This document shows positions 1 through 10,380 of a stretch of 64,000 nt of DNA, piece after piece. The notes beneath the pieces were generated by a model that was given only the letters and a program-made list of their open reading frames with translations, ran no database searches and was not told where the DNA came from. This DNA comes from Lonicera japonica. Lineage: Eukaryota > Streptophyta > Magnoliopsida > Dipsacales > Caprifoliaceae. Position 1 is the first letter of the stretch, and each line of letters starts with the position of its first letter. The translations under genes and the position numbers were made by a program. The stretch is taken from NCBI GenBank assembly GCA_021464415.1, contig CM038467.1, forward strand, positions 47,367,715-47,431,714. The letters are read 5' to 3'.

Positions 1-2
1 GT

Positions 3-1386
3 AACAAAAAGGATGAAAGTGGTGTAATTGTTAGAAATAAAGCTAGACTTGTTTCCCAAGGATACAATCAAGAGGATGGCATTGATTATGAAGAAACATA
101 TGCACCCGTAGCTCGTTTAGAAGCCATTCGCATACTACTTGCCTATTCATGTTTTAAGAATTTTAAATTATATCAAATGGATGTGAAAAGTGCTTTCTTG
201 AATGGTTTTATTGAAGAGGAAGTTTATGTGAAACAACCTCTCGGTTTTGAAAATCATGTTTATCCGGATTATGTGTTTAAATTATCGAAAGCATTATATG
301 GTTTAAAACAAGCACCTAGAACATGGTATGATAGACTTAGCTCATTTTTGATTAACAATGGTTTTGTTAGAGGAAAAATTGATACTACCTTATTTATCAA
401 AAATCATGACAATAACATGCTACTTGTACAAATCTATGTTGATAATATTATATTTGGGTCTACTAACGAAAATCTTTGTAAGGATTTTTTTCACATGTAT
501 GCAAAAGGAATTTGAAATGAGCATGATGGGAGAGATGAACTACTTCCTTGGATTACAAGTGAAGCAATGCAAAGAAGGCATCTTCATTAATCAAGAGAAG
601 TACGTGAAGGAACTCTTGAAGAAATTCAACATGGAAGGTGCCAAATCCATGAGCACTCCTATGAGTTCAACATTGAAGCTTGACAAAGACGAGATAGGTA
701 AAAATGTAAACATCAAGAAATATCGAGGTATGATCGGTAGTCTATTATATTTGACGGCCTCTAGGCTGGATATCATGTTTAGTGTATGTCTTTGTGCACG
801 ATTCCAAGCAGATCCTAAAGAGTCACATTTACTTGCCGTAAAACGGATTTTCCGTTATCTTTTCGGTACTAGTTCCTTAGGTTTGTGGTACCCAAGAGAG
901 AACTCTTTTGACTTGGTTAGTTATTCCGATGCGGATTTTGCCGGTTACAAAATCGATAGGAAAAGCACTAGTGGCACTTGTCATTTCCTAGGACACGCAC
1001 TAGTATCTTGGTCAAGCAAGAAACAAAACCCGGTGGCCCTTTCAACGGCCGAAGTCGAGTATGTGGCGGCCGGAAGTTATTGTGCTCAAACTTTATACAT
1101 TAAACAACAACTAGAAGACTTTGGATTAAGTCTTAGCCACATTCCCATTAAATGTGACAACACAAGTGCTATTAGCTTGACCAAGAACCCCATACAACAC
1201 TCACGTACTAAGCACATTGAGATAAGATATCATTTTATTCGTGATCATGTGCAAAAAGGTGATGTTGATACTGAATTCGTTGGCACCGAATCGCAACTTG
1301 CGGATATTTTCACTAAACCACTTCCCGATGATCGCTTTAGTACTATTCGACGTGAAATTGGTATGACTAGAGCATGTGATATCTAG
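3..1386 (+). pseudogene. Ty1/copia pol fragment: reverse transcriptase and RNase H, frameshifted
   Basis: Reading from base 3 the frame encodes the copia RT, including ARLVSQGY, the [10 protein letters not shown] block at 177 and [14 protein letters not shown] near 300. The catalytic box reads YVDN near 436-447 instead of YVDD, so one metal-binding aspartate is lost. A one-base shift in the T run near 485-492 moves the protein into another frame, where it continues as [15 protein letters not shown], the connection region and RNase H (DADFAGYKIDRKSTSGTCHF, SSKKQNPVALSTAEVEY, ADIFTKPLP) to a stop at 1386. Integrase, protease and gag would lie left of the window. The family normally copies element RNA into DNA in cytoplasmic particles; this copy should be inactive. 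Confidence 0.93.
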
Positions 1387-1614
1387 TTGACCAAAATTTT
1401 CATGTATATTGATCATTAATGCTTGTATCTAAAGCATACAAAAATTATGTGTTGGTTGATTAAATATGATTTAAGTATTTTTGTACCTAATATTTCCATT
1501 TCATGATCAATTGATGTACTAATATCATTCTTGTAGCAAAAATGTTGTAAAGTCACTCTTTCTAGGTGTTTATGGGTCACAATGCTCAAACCAACAAAAT
1601 CATGGCAGAATGGT

Positions 1615-1692
1615 TGATCAGTCGACTGATCAAAGACCATCAGTCGACTGAGGCCTCATCAGTCGACTGAAGGAGGTCCATCAGTCGACTGA
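1615..1692. repeat. Array of four TCAGTCGACTGA palindromes in the pol-env spacer
   Basis: Four perfect copies of the 12 bp palindrome TCAGTCGACTGA lie at 1618-1629, 1640-1651, 1659-1670 and 1681-1692. Centre spacing is 22, 19 and 22 bp. The first is embedded in an 18 bp perfect palindrome at 1615-1632. The same motif and the same 22-19-22 spacing occur in this element's own 3' LTR at 4380-4454. A TATA-like run follows at 1716-1725. Confidence 0.9.
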
Positions 1693-2141
1693 GCAATGCT
1701 GGGCAGAAATTTCACTATATTATTTCATTTCCCCTGTTTTTCCCTTCATTTCTCTCCTCTCCATTTCGAGATAGACCACACCAAACTCAACCCAAACCCT
1801 CACAAACATCATCTATTCTTCATTTTCATCATCAAAACTCCATCTAAACCAAAAATCTTTCACTTCCTACATCAAATCACACACTAATCTCATCTATTTC
1901 ATCTCAAAATCTCTCAAACCCATCTCAACCTCTCTCAAACCCTAACCCTAGCCACCATTGTCAATTTTCATCTCAAAACTCTATCTTACACCAAATTTCT
2001 TTACCAAAACTTATCTTACTACTCCATCCAACCTATTTCCCAAATATTCCCTTTAATCACACAAATTTTCACCCCAAAATCTTCAAATCTCCTAAGAACC
2101 CTAAACTTTTCAAAACATTCTCTATCACCACAACTCTAGAT
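1693..2141 (+). promoter_or_regulatory. Possible internal promoter and leader of the env-like ORF
   Basis: Between the palindrome array and the ATG at 2142 lies about 450 bp of C/T- and A-rich DNA without an ORF of note. TATATTATTT sits at 1716-1725, just behind the array, and the rest looks like a plant 5' leader (runs such as CTCTCAAACC and telomere-like AACCCTAACCCTAG near 1937). In the LTR the same array also precedes a TATA box. That this is a second promoter for the env-like ORF is inference. Confidence 0.35.
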
Positions 2142-3389
2142 ATGTCTCTACCGTCTCGCTCTCGTCGTCCACGAAAGAGTATACCACAAGTGGGCTCGTC
2201 ATCGGCACAACCACCTCAAGCTCCTTTATCGCCCTTATTCATCTCCAATGAGGCAGAAGCAAACTTCAACAACGACTATTCCACACGGGCAATCGTTGAA
2301 GGTAAGAAATTCAACTTTCAATTATTTGCTTTGAATGGTTTGAATGTTGCTGGATTGTTTCAAAATCAAGGAATCATAGATTTTTTGAACATCCGTGAAA
2401 ATGTGTACCCACGGCTTATACGGCTATTCTATGCAAACCTACACCATCCGGTTCTTGACAATGGGCGTCCCAACAAAGCCCGTCTTGTTACACTTTTGAA
2501 TGGGCAACGAATTAGTTTTAACAAAGCTGAATTAGCTGAAATATTCGGATTCCCCGTTGATAATGTAACGGAAGTTCCATCCAACTTTGGGGATCTTCTC
2601 GGTTTTAATAAGAATGCTGCAAAAGGAATCATACTCAAGCGTAGATTTCACAATACGTAAGGAGAAATCAAGGCCTCAATGCTTAAACTCGATGCCCGTC
2701 TCATACATTCAATCCTTGGGTACTCGATCATTCCAAGGCGTGGTAGTTGTGCTGCACTCAATGCCTTGGAGTTATTCTTGGTATGGGCGATAGTAATGGG
2801 ACACCGATTGGACTTTGCTAGCCTTATGTTCCATCATCTTCTTGAGATCACTAATCGAAAAAGGCAAGGGTTGGTCTATGGAATGGCCCTCACTCAACTG
2901 TTCAAATTCTACAATATCCGACTCAAAGACGAGGTCGATGTTATCATTCCCACAAGTGAGGAGACCTATAGCGCCAAGGTAATTTGGTTAATGAAATACA
3001 ACTTGGTATATCGACAATGGACTCCCAATGATCCTAGAGATAGAGATGAAAGTGGTGATGAAAGTGATGGCTCATCCAAAGAAGTGGGTGAAGAAGAAGA
3101 AGAGGAAGAAGAAGTAGGAGGAGAAAGTTCCAAACTCCCTGAAACCACTACCTCTCAAGGCCGTAGCCAATCCTCAAATGCCGCCTAGCTTCAAGCAATT
3201 CAAGGGTTATCGGGTCAAGTTCAAGCTCTATCGACCAACATGACGAACCGATTCAATCGATTTGAGGATCGACAAAGAGCTCATGAAGAAGCCTTTCTTC
3301 GCTACCATCCGGAGCATGTCTTTCCGGTTTGGAATCCATGTCACATTGATCAAGGTTGGGGTCAATGGCCACAAGACCCACAAGAATAG
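2142..3389 (+). pseudogene. SIRE env-like ORF with two in-frame stops
   Basis: One reading frame runs from the ATG at 2142 to a TAG at 3387-3389, broken by TAA at 2658-2660 and TAG at 3186-3188. The frame does not shift across either stop. The N-terminus is basic and Ser/Arg/Pro-rich. The middle, about residues 60-290, resembles the 'putative plant transposon protein' domain found between pol and 3' LTR in SIRE elements (GIIDFLNIRENVYPRLIRLF, AELAEIFGFP, SILGYSIIPR). An acidic Glu/Ser/Asp-rich stretch follows near 3040-3130, then a Gln-rich tail. I see no clear signal peptide or membrane anchor, so 'env-like' describes position, not proven function. About 415 codons in total. Confidence 0.8.
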
Positions 3390-3419
3390 TCATTGGGTTC
3401 TCTCCTTTTTGTTGATAAC

Positions 3420-3432
3420 AAAGGGGGAGAAA
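3420..3432 (+). other. Internal polypurine tract
   Basis: AAAGGGGGAGAAA follows the env-like ORF by about 30 bp. It matches the purine tracts that prime plus-strand synthesis in SIRE elements, but lies about 340 bp before the LTR, so it would be an internal extra tract. Confidence 0.55.
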
Positions 3433-3754
3433 TATGTGTGTTAGAGTGCTTGGTACACACTCTTTAAGTCTTATTAGTTTAATTATCAACTCCTTTAAGT
3501 TTTTTAGTTGTTTTATGTTTGGTTTTTCCATGAACTTCTAAGGTTTATCATTCCCAGTTTCAAATTGTGCCTAACTCTAAGTATTTGGTTTGAACTTTAT
3601 TTGAAGTCTCTTTATTAAGATCTGTATATTTACTTATGCATGCTTGCTTTATTCCATATTCTCTTTAATGCATAGTTTGAGGGGTAGTTTTCCTATTGAG
3701 AAAACTCAACTAATGATTTTAATCGCAAAGACACATTAATTTATTGTCATCATC

Positions 3755-3768
3755 AAAAAGGGCGAGAT
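3755..3768 (+). other. Polypurine tract next to the 3' LTR
   Basis: AAAAAGGGCGAGAT directly precedes the LTR start TGTTGACTTG. One C interrupts the purines, which would probably weaken priming. Position and composition fit the plus-strand primer of LTR elements. Confidence 0.65.
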
Positions 3769-5195
3769 TGTTGACTTGAAAGTCATTAATCTTGTTTTGA
3801 TAATAACAATAAACTTAATCTTGTGTAATTAAACTTAGTTGATGTTTTAAGTTATAGCCACAATTAGATTGATCATACGTGGACTTAACCGAAAAGCCGG
3901 AATCAAGATCATTCAACTACAAAGCATTGCAATCAAAGTCTTTCACCTCACACATCTCTTGTCAATACTTCCTCAATGAGATTTCTAAAGTACAATGAGC
4001 CAAGGAAAAAAAGAAATGAAGATTCAAACAAAGCCCTCGAAGACTTGTTACTGCATACATAAGTGAGCGCTTTAGTTTTCTTGTAAAGATTCTCATTTGA
4101 TCATCATAAATAGCTCATACAATGTTTCTATATTAGAAGATTGATCAAATCAAAAGTTGAATCAAGTTTACTTCTAAAAACTTATTTTTGAGAAAAACCG
4201 TTTTAGAACAAATTCATTTTAAATATTAAACGAACTCATTTCGGAGCTCTTTACATTATAGAAGTATTAGAAACTCATTTTTAAACATCCCCTGGCTTCA
4301 AAATTGATTTTTGAGCTAATTTGCAAAGTTGGAAAAATGGAATTTTTTGGTCAATCTGGCAGCAGACCAGAGGGGACCATCAGTCGACTTATGGGCTTTG
4401 CTCAATCGACTGATGGCCACTCAGTCGACTGATGAGCCTTGCTCAGTCGACTGATGGCCCAGAAACTAGCCGTTGGATTTCAAATTTTTTACCACTTTTG
4501 GTACCAAACTTCTACCAACTCCCTCCAAACGGCCATATGGTTTCCTAGACTATATATACACCTTCTAAGACTTATTTAAACACTCTTGAATCATTCATAC
4601 ACTATTCTATTCATCTACATTCAATATCCAAAGATTCAAGAACATTTTCTTTTGATCAATCATCTTTATTTTGAGCTATACTTTATTGATCAAATTTGAT
4701 ATCTCTTAATGTGAGCCTAAGTTGTAATCTTCATACACTATAGAGCTATTGTACATTGGTGTTAGTCACCAAATCATTTCTTTCAAACATTAAGAGAGGT
4801 TTATCTCTTAAGATAGCAAGAGAGAATTCTTGTGTGAGTATTGAGAGAGATTCAATACTTGTAAGAGTGTGTAAGAAGAATACACTTATAGAGATTTGAT
4901 CTTCACCCGAAAGGAGATCAAAAATAGCGGAATTTCTCCGGGTACTAACCGAGCGCGGAGTAGGGGCTAACAAGCCAAACCGTGTGGACAAAAAGTCTTC
5001 GACTTTGATCGGTTTAATCTTTCTATCTCTTGAACTCTTATATTGTGTTATTTGCACCTTGTGATTAGATTTATGTTTATTTCTTGTTGCTTGATTGATA
5101 TAGACATCAAATATTTTTAAATTGATTATAAAAATCCCACTAAGTTTTAAAAACCCAATTCACCCCCCCCCCTCTAGGGTATTTTTCGACCTACA
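3769..5195 (+). repeat. 3' LTR of the SIRE-type element, 1427 bp
   Basis: The LTR starts TGTTGACTTGAAAG and ends CGACCTACA. The minus-strand LTR at 56077-57654 matches it at both ends and in the middle: the start TGTTGAC, the GATAATAACAATAAA block, the palindrome array, the TATA box, CCGCGCTCGGTTAG-like text and the C-rich CACCCCCCC..CTAGGG near the 3' end. A TATA box (TATATATA) lies at 4551-4558, about 100 bp after the array. U3, R and U5 should follow in that order; the exact R start cannot be read from sequence. Confidence 0.9.
4380..4454. repeat. Palindrome array in SIRE LTR, 22-19-22 bp pitch
   Basis: Four copies of TCAGTCGACTGA or one-mismatch variants lie at 4380-4391, 4402-4413, 4421-4432 and 4443-4454. 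Centres are 22, 19 and 22 bp apart. All four keep the central CpG. The array ends about 97 bp before the TATA box at 4551. Confidence 0.9.
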
Positions 5196-5444
5196 ATAGC
5201 CCCACCGAAGATCAATCTTGGAGAACCTAACGGCACCTTGCAACTGGTCGAACAAATCGTCAATTCGCGGCAACGAATACTTATTCTTAATAATGATCCG
5301 GTTCAACTGACGATAATCTATGCACAACCTCAATGACCCATCCTGCTTTTTTGCAAAGAGAACAGGCGCACCCCATGGAGATACACTGGGTCTAATAAAC
5401 CCTTTACGTAACTCCGTTGCTCTTTGGGTTTCAGATATGCACAC
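5196..5444 (-). pseudogene. Gypsy reverse transcriptase, N-terminal fragment
   Basis: The fragment encodes [38 protein letters not shown] and [14 protein letters not shown], then FSKIDL, and ends exactly where the SIRE LTR begins. The family's linker between protease and this point, normally about 90-100 residues, is missing, so an internal deletion joins protease and RT. The catalytic aspartate box is not present in the window. Confidence 0.88.
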
Positions 5445-5989
5445 AGAATAGACAACTCAGGTTCACACTGAAAGGTCAAGACTTTACGGACCGATAATGA
5501 AATCGACACCTGACGTCTAGAACAATCAATCATCACGTGGAAAGTAGCTAAGCAATCCATTCCCAATATAAGATCATAATTACCCATATCTAGCACAACA
5601 AGATCAAATTCTATCGAGGACTTTTCCAAACTCAAGGAGCAGTTCCTACAAACAAATCCCAGTCGAATTCTATTTCCCGTGGGTGTACCAACCCACAAGG
5701 GTATATTCAATGATTCAACACACAGTCCCAATCTATCAACCAATGCCCGCGAGATAAAAGAATGGGAAGCACCAGTATCAAACAAAACTCTAACCCAGGT
5801 ACTAAAGAACAAGATAGTACCTTCCATTACTTGAACCTCTGGCTGCTCTGACTGTGTCAATATGTAGAACCGACCATGTGTTCTGCCACCACCCCGAGAG
5901 TATGAGTTCCCACCTCCATGAGAACCCGCTCTGACTTTGCCCACGGCCCTGACCACTTTGATTGCTAGAGAAAGATTGGCCCTCACCAC
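5330..5989 (-). pseudogene. Gypsy protease region
   Basis: The frame encodes a retropepsin-like domain with the catalytic motif LFDTGASHSFIS and the second conserved block DLILGMDCLATFHVMIDC. It would cleave the gag-pol polyprotein in the particle. It lies in a different frame from gag (shift near 5900-5940) and ends in the deletion junction before RT, so the polyprotein is broken on both sides. Confidence 0.85.
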
Positions 5990-6032
5990 CCGTGCGGGTC
6001 AAGCCCGGATACTGTGGCCAACTATTGAAAGA

Positions 6033-6977
6033 CTAAGATGGTTGTCGCTGCTCTCGACTGATATTGGGACATTCTTTCTTAAAGTGTCCTACCTGACCAC
6101 ACCCATAACAGATCCTATCCTCGAACCCTTGGTTCTCTTTACTCATGCCAATGAATCGACCTCGACCGACACCCCCACTAGAAGACCCAGAATCACCCCT
6201 GGACCTCTTTCCCGAACCACCCGACTTTTTCCCTTCAGTACCTCTCTTCCCATCAAGGAATCTACTCGCATTGATCCTCTCATGTTCCACCTTCAAAGCC
6301 ATCCTCACAGCTTCAGCAATACTACTGTGGTTCAAATGATATACCTTCTCCCGAATGGAAGGTTTTAACCCCTTAAGAAATAAACGAATCTTATCCTCGG
6401 GGTCGTTGTCTAGACTCCTATCAAAACGACTCAAACTTTCGAACTTGACTTCGTATTCTGCCACAAACATATTCCCTTGGATCAGGGAACGAAACTCGTC
6501 TCTCTTCAGAGTCTAATGGACCGATGAAAAATAACGTTTGAGAAACAACTGGGTAAATTGCTCCCAGGAAGTAGGAGCGTCCGCTCTTCTAGACACATTC
6601 CTCCACCATATACCAGCTTGATCAACTAATTGGTAAGTCCCCAAATTTAACTTCAAATCATCGAGTAAAGTCATGACCTTGAAGGCTCTCTCTATTTGAT
6701 CGAGCCAAGACTCTGCCATTTCGGGACCAGATAACCCATTGAACGTAGGTGGGGCTAACTTCTTGAACTTCTCTAGGGCCACCATAGCCCTATTCTCCTG
6801 CACTCTACTTTTAGGTTGCTCTATATGCCCCAACACATTGGCCAGCTCCCTGGCCATTGTTCGTATAGCATTTACGGACTCCCCGGAGGTGGAACTCCCA
6901 TAGGTGGCATTATGGTTTAGTGAAGTCGTCATACTATACGAAAACAAGAAGAACATATCACAAATGTCGTCCCACAA
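6033..6977 (-). pseudogene. Gypsy gag with zinc knuckle, one internal stop
   Basis: One frame runs from about 6977 to 6033, broken by an in-frame stop at 6513-6515. The capsid part shows APPTFNGLSGPEMAESWLDQ, WEQFTQLFLKRYF and EYEVKFESLSRF, typical of plant chromovirus gag (retrotrans_gag). A CCHC zinc knuckle, CYGCGQVGHFKKEC, lies near 6060-6105 and would bind element RNA. The likely natural start is the MTTSLNHN methionine, about 15 codons into the frame. Confidence 0.88.
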
Positions 6978-6998
6978 CCCAAGTAATCACGTAACCTC

Positions 6999-7010
6999 GC
7001 TCTGATACCA
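6999..7010 (-). other. Primer binding site (initiator tRNA-Met type)
   Basis: On the minus strand TGGTATCAGAGC follows the LTR end by three bases. It is complementary to the 3' end of initiator methionine tRNA, the usual primer of plant gypsy and copia elements. Confidence 0.9.
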
Positions 7011-8410
7011 ATTTATAACGCCCCCGCCTTAATCTACTGGATAACACCCGTACTTAAGGCCTGAAGCGTTACTCACCCATCCTAGTAAAAACTAGGTAGG
7101 TGTATAAGAAGAAAACCAATGCACAACAACACATATATATCAAGTATCTTAGACGTAGGGCACGTCAAAAACATAGTATCATGTTCAAGCATACATCACA
7201 CCTATACGTGTATATGAATTCAAAACCACATGCATTCCCATAATATATATACAATCCTCGGGCCGGCTATGGCTTCCTAGAAAAATATATGCACATACAT
7301 AACAAAAATGAACTGTATCAGAGCTCCTATTTCGTCCCTGATCCCATGGCTTCTTTGTCCCCCTGGGACTCATGAGTACCTGTGATAATTTTAGAAAACG
7401 GGTGCCAGAATATATCAATAGATCGTAATTTTTGGACCTCAAGTCCTCAGATAGAATCATAACCACATAACAATCAGTGCCTTGCTAATTTGCCTATGTT
7501 CCCGGACTCCACACCGGTGGCTAATAGGCGGCCATACATTGCTCCCCCAGGGGTTTAGGGCTTTTCAACCCAAGGACACCGAGCCCTGCCTATTTTTCCC
7601 ATCCCGGAAAGCACCATATTGATATCACCATCTGTTCTTGAGAGACACCAACTCTCCATCTTATTCACGAACCACAAAATCCTTCACAAAGGCCAATAAT
7701 AGAACCACGAACCGAGAAATTGATCCAGAGCTTGCCATGATATTTTCGAGCCTTTGGTTGACACAATAATGATGTATACAGTATGCAAACATGCTCCTTT
7801 ATACAAACATCAAGCAAACTATGTCATACCCACTCAAGTACAACCAATTCTATATCTCTTGGTGTGTATAAATCAATCAATAGTTTCATTTTTCCCACAA
7901 ACAATATCCACACCACCAAGAGATATCGCATATGATTCCAATAACTCAGTACAACCAGTGGGTAAGGCATATCATGCTTTAAGTCATGCAAACATAGCAT
8001 TATAAATCAAACAACAATATGACCCCTTTTTCTCTTCAAGTTTTTCATACAAATAATGATCAAAAACCATGATTCTCGGGTAAATAAAGCATAATATCAA
8101 GTTTTGAAAGCCATAGAACCCCTACCTCATGTTTATTAGCCGTATAGAATGGAGAAAGAAGAGAATTCGAGCTCTCCCAAAGGAATCTCAAGGAGGAAGA
8201 TGATGAATAGCGAAGTTGAAGATGGTTCGGATGATTTTGAGCTTAATTCGTTGATGCGGAAGGATTAATGCGTAAAAATATCTTCCTTTCTCTCTCTAGA
8301 ATCCTCTAGAAAGCTCTCATAAAGTGTGGAAAAGTTTGGGTCGAAAAATGGCTAAAAAATGAGCTAAAACGCACTTAAAACGAGCTTAAGTCGGTGGAAA
8401 AAGTTAACTG

Positions 8411-8510
8411 GCGGACCGGTATGCCAAATATTGAATACCGGTCCGCGGAGCACAAATTTTGCAAAATTTTGGTGCCGGACCGGTATTCCAAAAATGCCAT
8501 ACCGGTCCGC
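8411..8510. repeat. Palindrome cluster in the Tekay LTR, ACCGGT core
   Basis: Four copies of a GCGGACCGGTAT half or full palindrome alternate in orientation at 8411-8422, 8435-8446, 8474-8486 and 8499-8510. ACCGGT cores are 22, 42 and 22 bp apart. A fifth palindrome, AAATTTTGCAAAATTT (8454-8469), fills the 42 bp gap in register. The cluster lies about 520 bp from the LTR start once the nested insertion is discounted. Confidence 0.85.
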
Positions 8511-8903
8511 GCTTTAATTTTTGGGCCCTTGAGCACTGTTTTTGTTTTGGCCATAACTTTTCGCTCGAAACTCCGATTGAGGCGTTCTTTATGTCCACGA
8601 AAAGGTATTTGAAAGATACACAACTTTATAAGAGAAAGTTTTCCCAAATTATTGATATATTTTTCTCAAAAATTCACCGAAGACCGCGCTCTGCCGAAGC
8701 GTTACCGAATGAAAAGAATTTTGCAACAGGCCTACTTTGTGCCCTGTTTCGACCCACAAGGAGTGCGAATTAGCTTTTGGTCAAAACACGAAAGTTGTAG
8801 ATTGGTATTAATACTAGACACATGCGCAAACGGAACCTTAATCGTGTGAGTAACGAAGAAATTACGATAGCTCAAAGTTAGCTAAAATTAACGAATCGCA
8901 AAG

Positions 8904-10380
8904 TGTTAGAGTAATATACTAAAAGCCATATTTTTCTTATTGGTTTGGATATGTTATAAACTTGGTTTTGCTATTTTAATGAGAATCTTTATAGGCAATG
9001 GTTGCATTATATTATTTATTTAAATATTGTGCATGTGTGTCTTTTATTCCATATAGTAGATGATTTGGTGTGTAGAGTATAACTTACACACAGAAGATCA
9101 TATCATCAGTTCTTGTGGAATATAAGTTTAATGGTTCACAGTCTTAGATGGAATTGGACACCCATCGGTCAGATTGTAGCACAAGTTTTAGTAGTTTATC
9201 TTAACTACAGGAAACGGTATAGTTTTAACTCGTTGTGCTAGTACACTTTGTGTGTATTGAATAGGACCAGTTTGGGTTAATTGTTTTTATACTGACTATA
9301 TAAAACAATTTAAAATCCCATGGTTATTATGATTACTTATGCTCTTAATCTTGAAATAATTAATAGACATATATATGTAGTGTTTGTTGTTTTGACTCAT
9401 TATGAGTGAGATTCATTTATGGATCAATAATCTTCGTGAATTGGATGACGACACTATATGTATGATGAATATTAATTATTGATGGAATCCGCGTCCCGGT
9501 ATAGGGATTGATGATAGCCCCTTGAGAAACTTATAAGTTTTGATCATGTCAAACCCTACAGGTGGATTATGTTAATCCGACATGTCAAATAAGTTAAGTG
9601 GTAGGCTCAAGGATTAAGAAGTCATTTAAATATAATTGTCAGTAATTTAATTTAAATGACGGTTATCTGTAATCTTAACGTGGGGAGAATAATAAGTATT
9701 TAATAACAAGGAGCTCGAAATATAATTTTGAGATAAGGACGGGAGTGCAATTATAATTCTTTAGTGGTGTGAATTATAATTTATGGAAGGAACTAATTCA
9801 TAGTATAATTAGGATTCCAACTTTTCCATAGGAAGCCCAAACACTTATTTCTCCTTAAGGTCCCTATCGTAGCCTTATATATACGCCGCCCTTGTCTCTT
9901 CTCAAGATAAAAAATAATTCTCATGAGTTAGGGTTTGTTCTATTAAGAGAGGAGAAAATCTTTGTGATACCGTAGCCCACACTCGGTGCAAGATTTGATG
10001 GCGGAAGGAATACGATAGAAGATCTTTAGGTTTTTCGGCACAGCAGTCGTAAATCAATCATAACTTTTGATCCCACCGTTGGATCGGGTTGATTTTTGGA
10101 TATGTGGTTCGGAACGCAAAGTTACTATAATTTCGTGCAAAATCAGGACGATCAGAAGTCATTTCGGTGGCGAAAAAATTAATTTTCGCAGCCTAGCGAG
10201 AATTAAAAAAAATCTGACCAAATCGCAATCTGATGCTTTCAAACCCTAGTCTCCTCATATGGATCCTCTACATGATCCACAAAGGTGAAATCCCTTTATT
10301 CTTATAGGGTTTTAGCATAAGTTTTTTTTTTGTTTAATCTATACGCAATATCAAACGATCCTGAATTTATGTCTCCATCA
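8904..10380 (+). mobile_element. Nested solo LTR, 1477 bp, TSD CAAAG
   Basis: The insertion starts TGTTAGAG and ends CTCCATCA, flanked by perfect 5 bp repeats CAAAG (8899-8903 and 10381-10385). The flanking Tekay LTR becomes continuous with its homologue at 47 kb when the insertion is removed, which confirms both borders. There is no coding domain, so it is a solo LTR. TATATATAC near 9876 followed by a leader-like stretch (ATGAGTTAGGGTTTG) suggests plus orientation. Motifs such as CCCCTTGAGAAACTTATAAG recall the solo LTR at 21611-22927; a copia origin is likely but not proven. Confidence 0.85.

Larger units (their letters stand above)
1..5195 (+). mobile_element. SIRE-type Ty1/copia retrotransposon, 3' part (pol end, env-like ORF, 3' LTR)
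   Basis: The element enters from beyond the left edge of the window. In order it shows the reverse transcriptase and RNase H end of pol, a 750 bp spacer, an env-like ORF, an internal purine-rich tract, a second purine tract and a 1427 bp 3' LTR. An extra ORF between pol and the 3' LTR, and a long LTR, are typical of the SIRE/Maximus lineage of Ty1/copia; the lineage call is inference. The LTR ends in TG...CA. It abuts the broken RT of a minus-strand gypsy element at 5196, so this copia inserted into that gypsy element. The right 5 bp flank is ATAGC; the matching left TSD lies outside the window. Frameshift, stops and an altered catalytic motif show it cannot move on its own. Confidence 0.88.

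Noticed and set aside
1615..1692. CRISPR-like look of the regularly spaced short repeats
   Set aside because: Repeats are 12 bp palindromes with 7-10 bp spacers in a plant retroelement; no CRISPR repeat length, spacer diversity or cas genes.
1930..1955. Telomere-like CCCTAA text
   Set aside because: Only about two units inside a C-rich leader; too short for an interstitial telomere.
8375..8773. Overlapping ORFs on both strands at 8.4-8.8 kb
   Set aside because: They run through the palindrome cluster of an LTR and exist on both strands because of the symmetry; no protein family.
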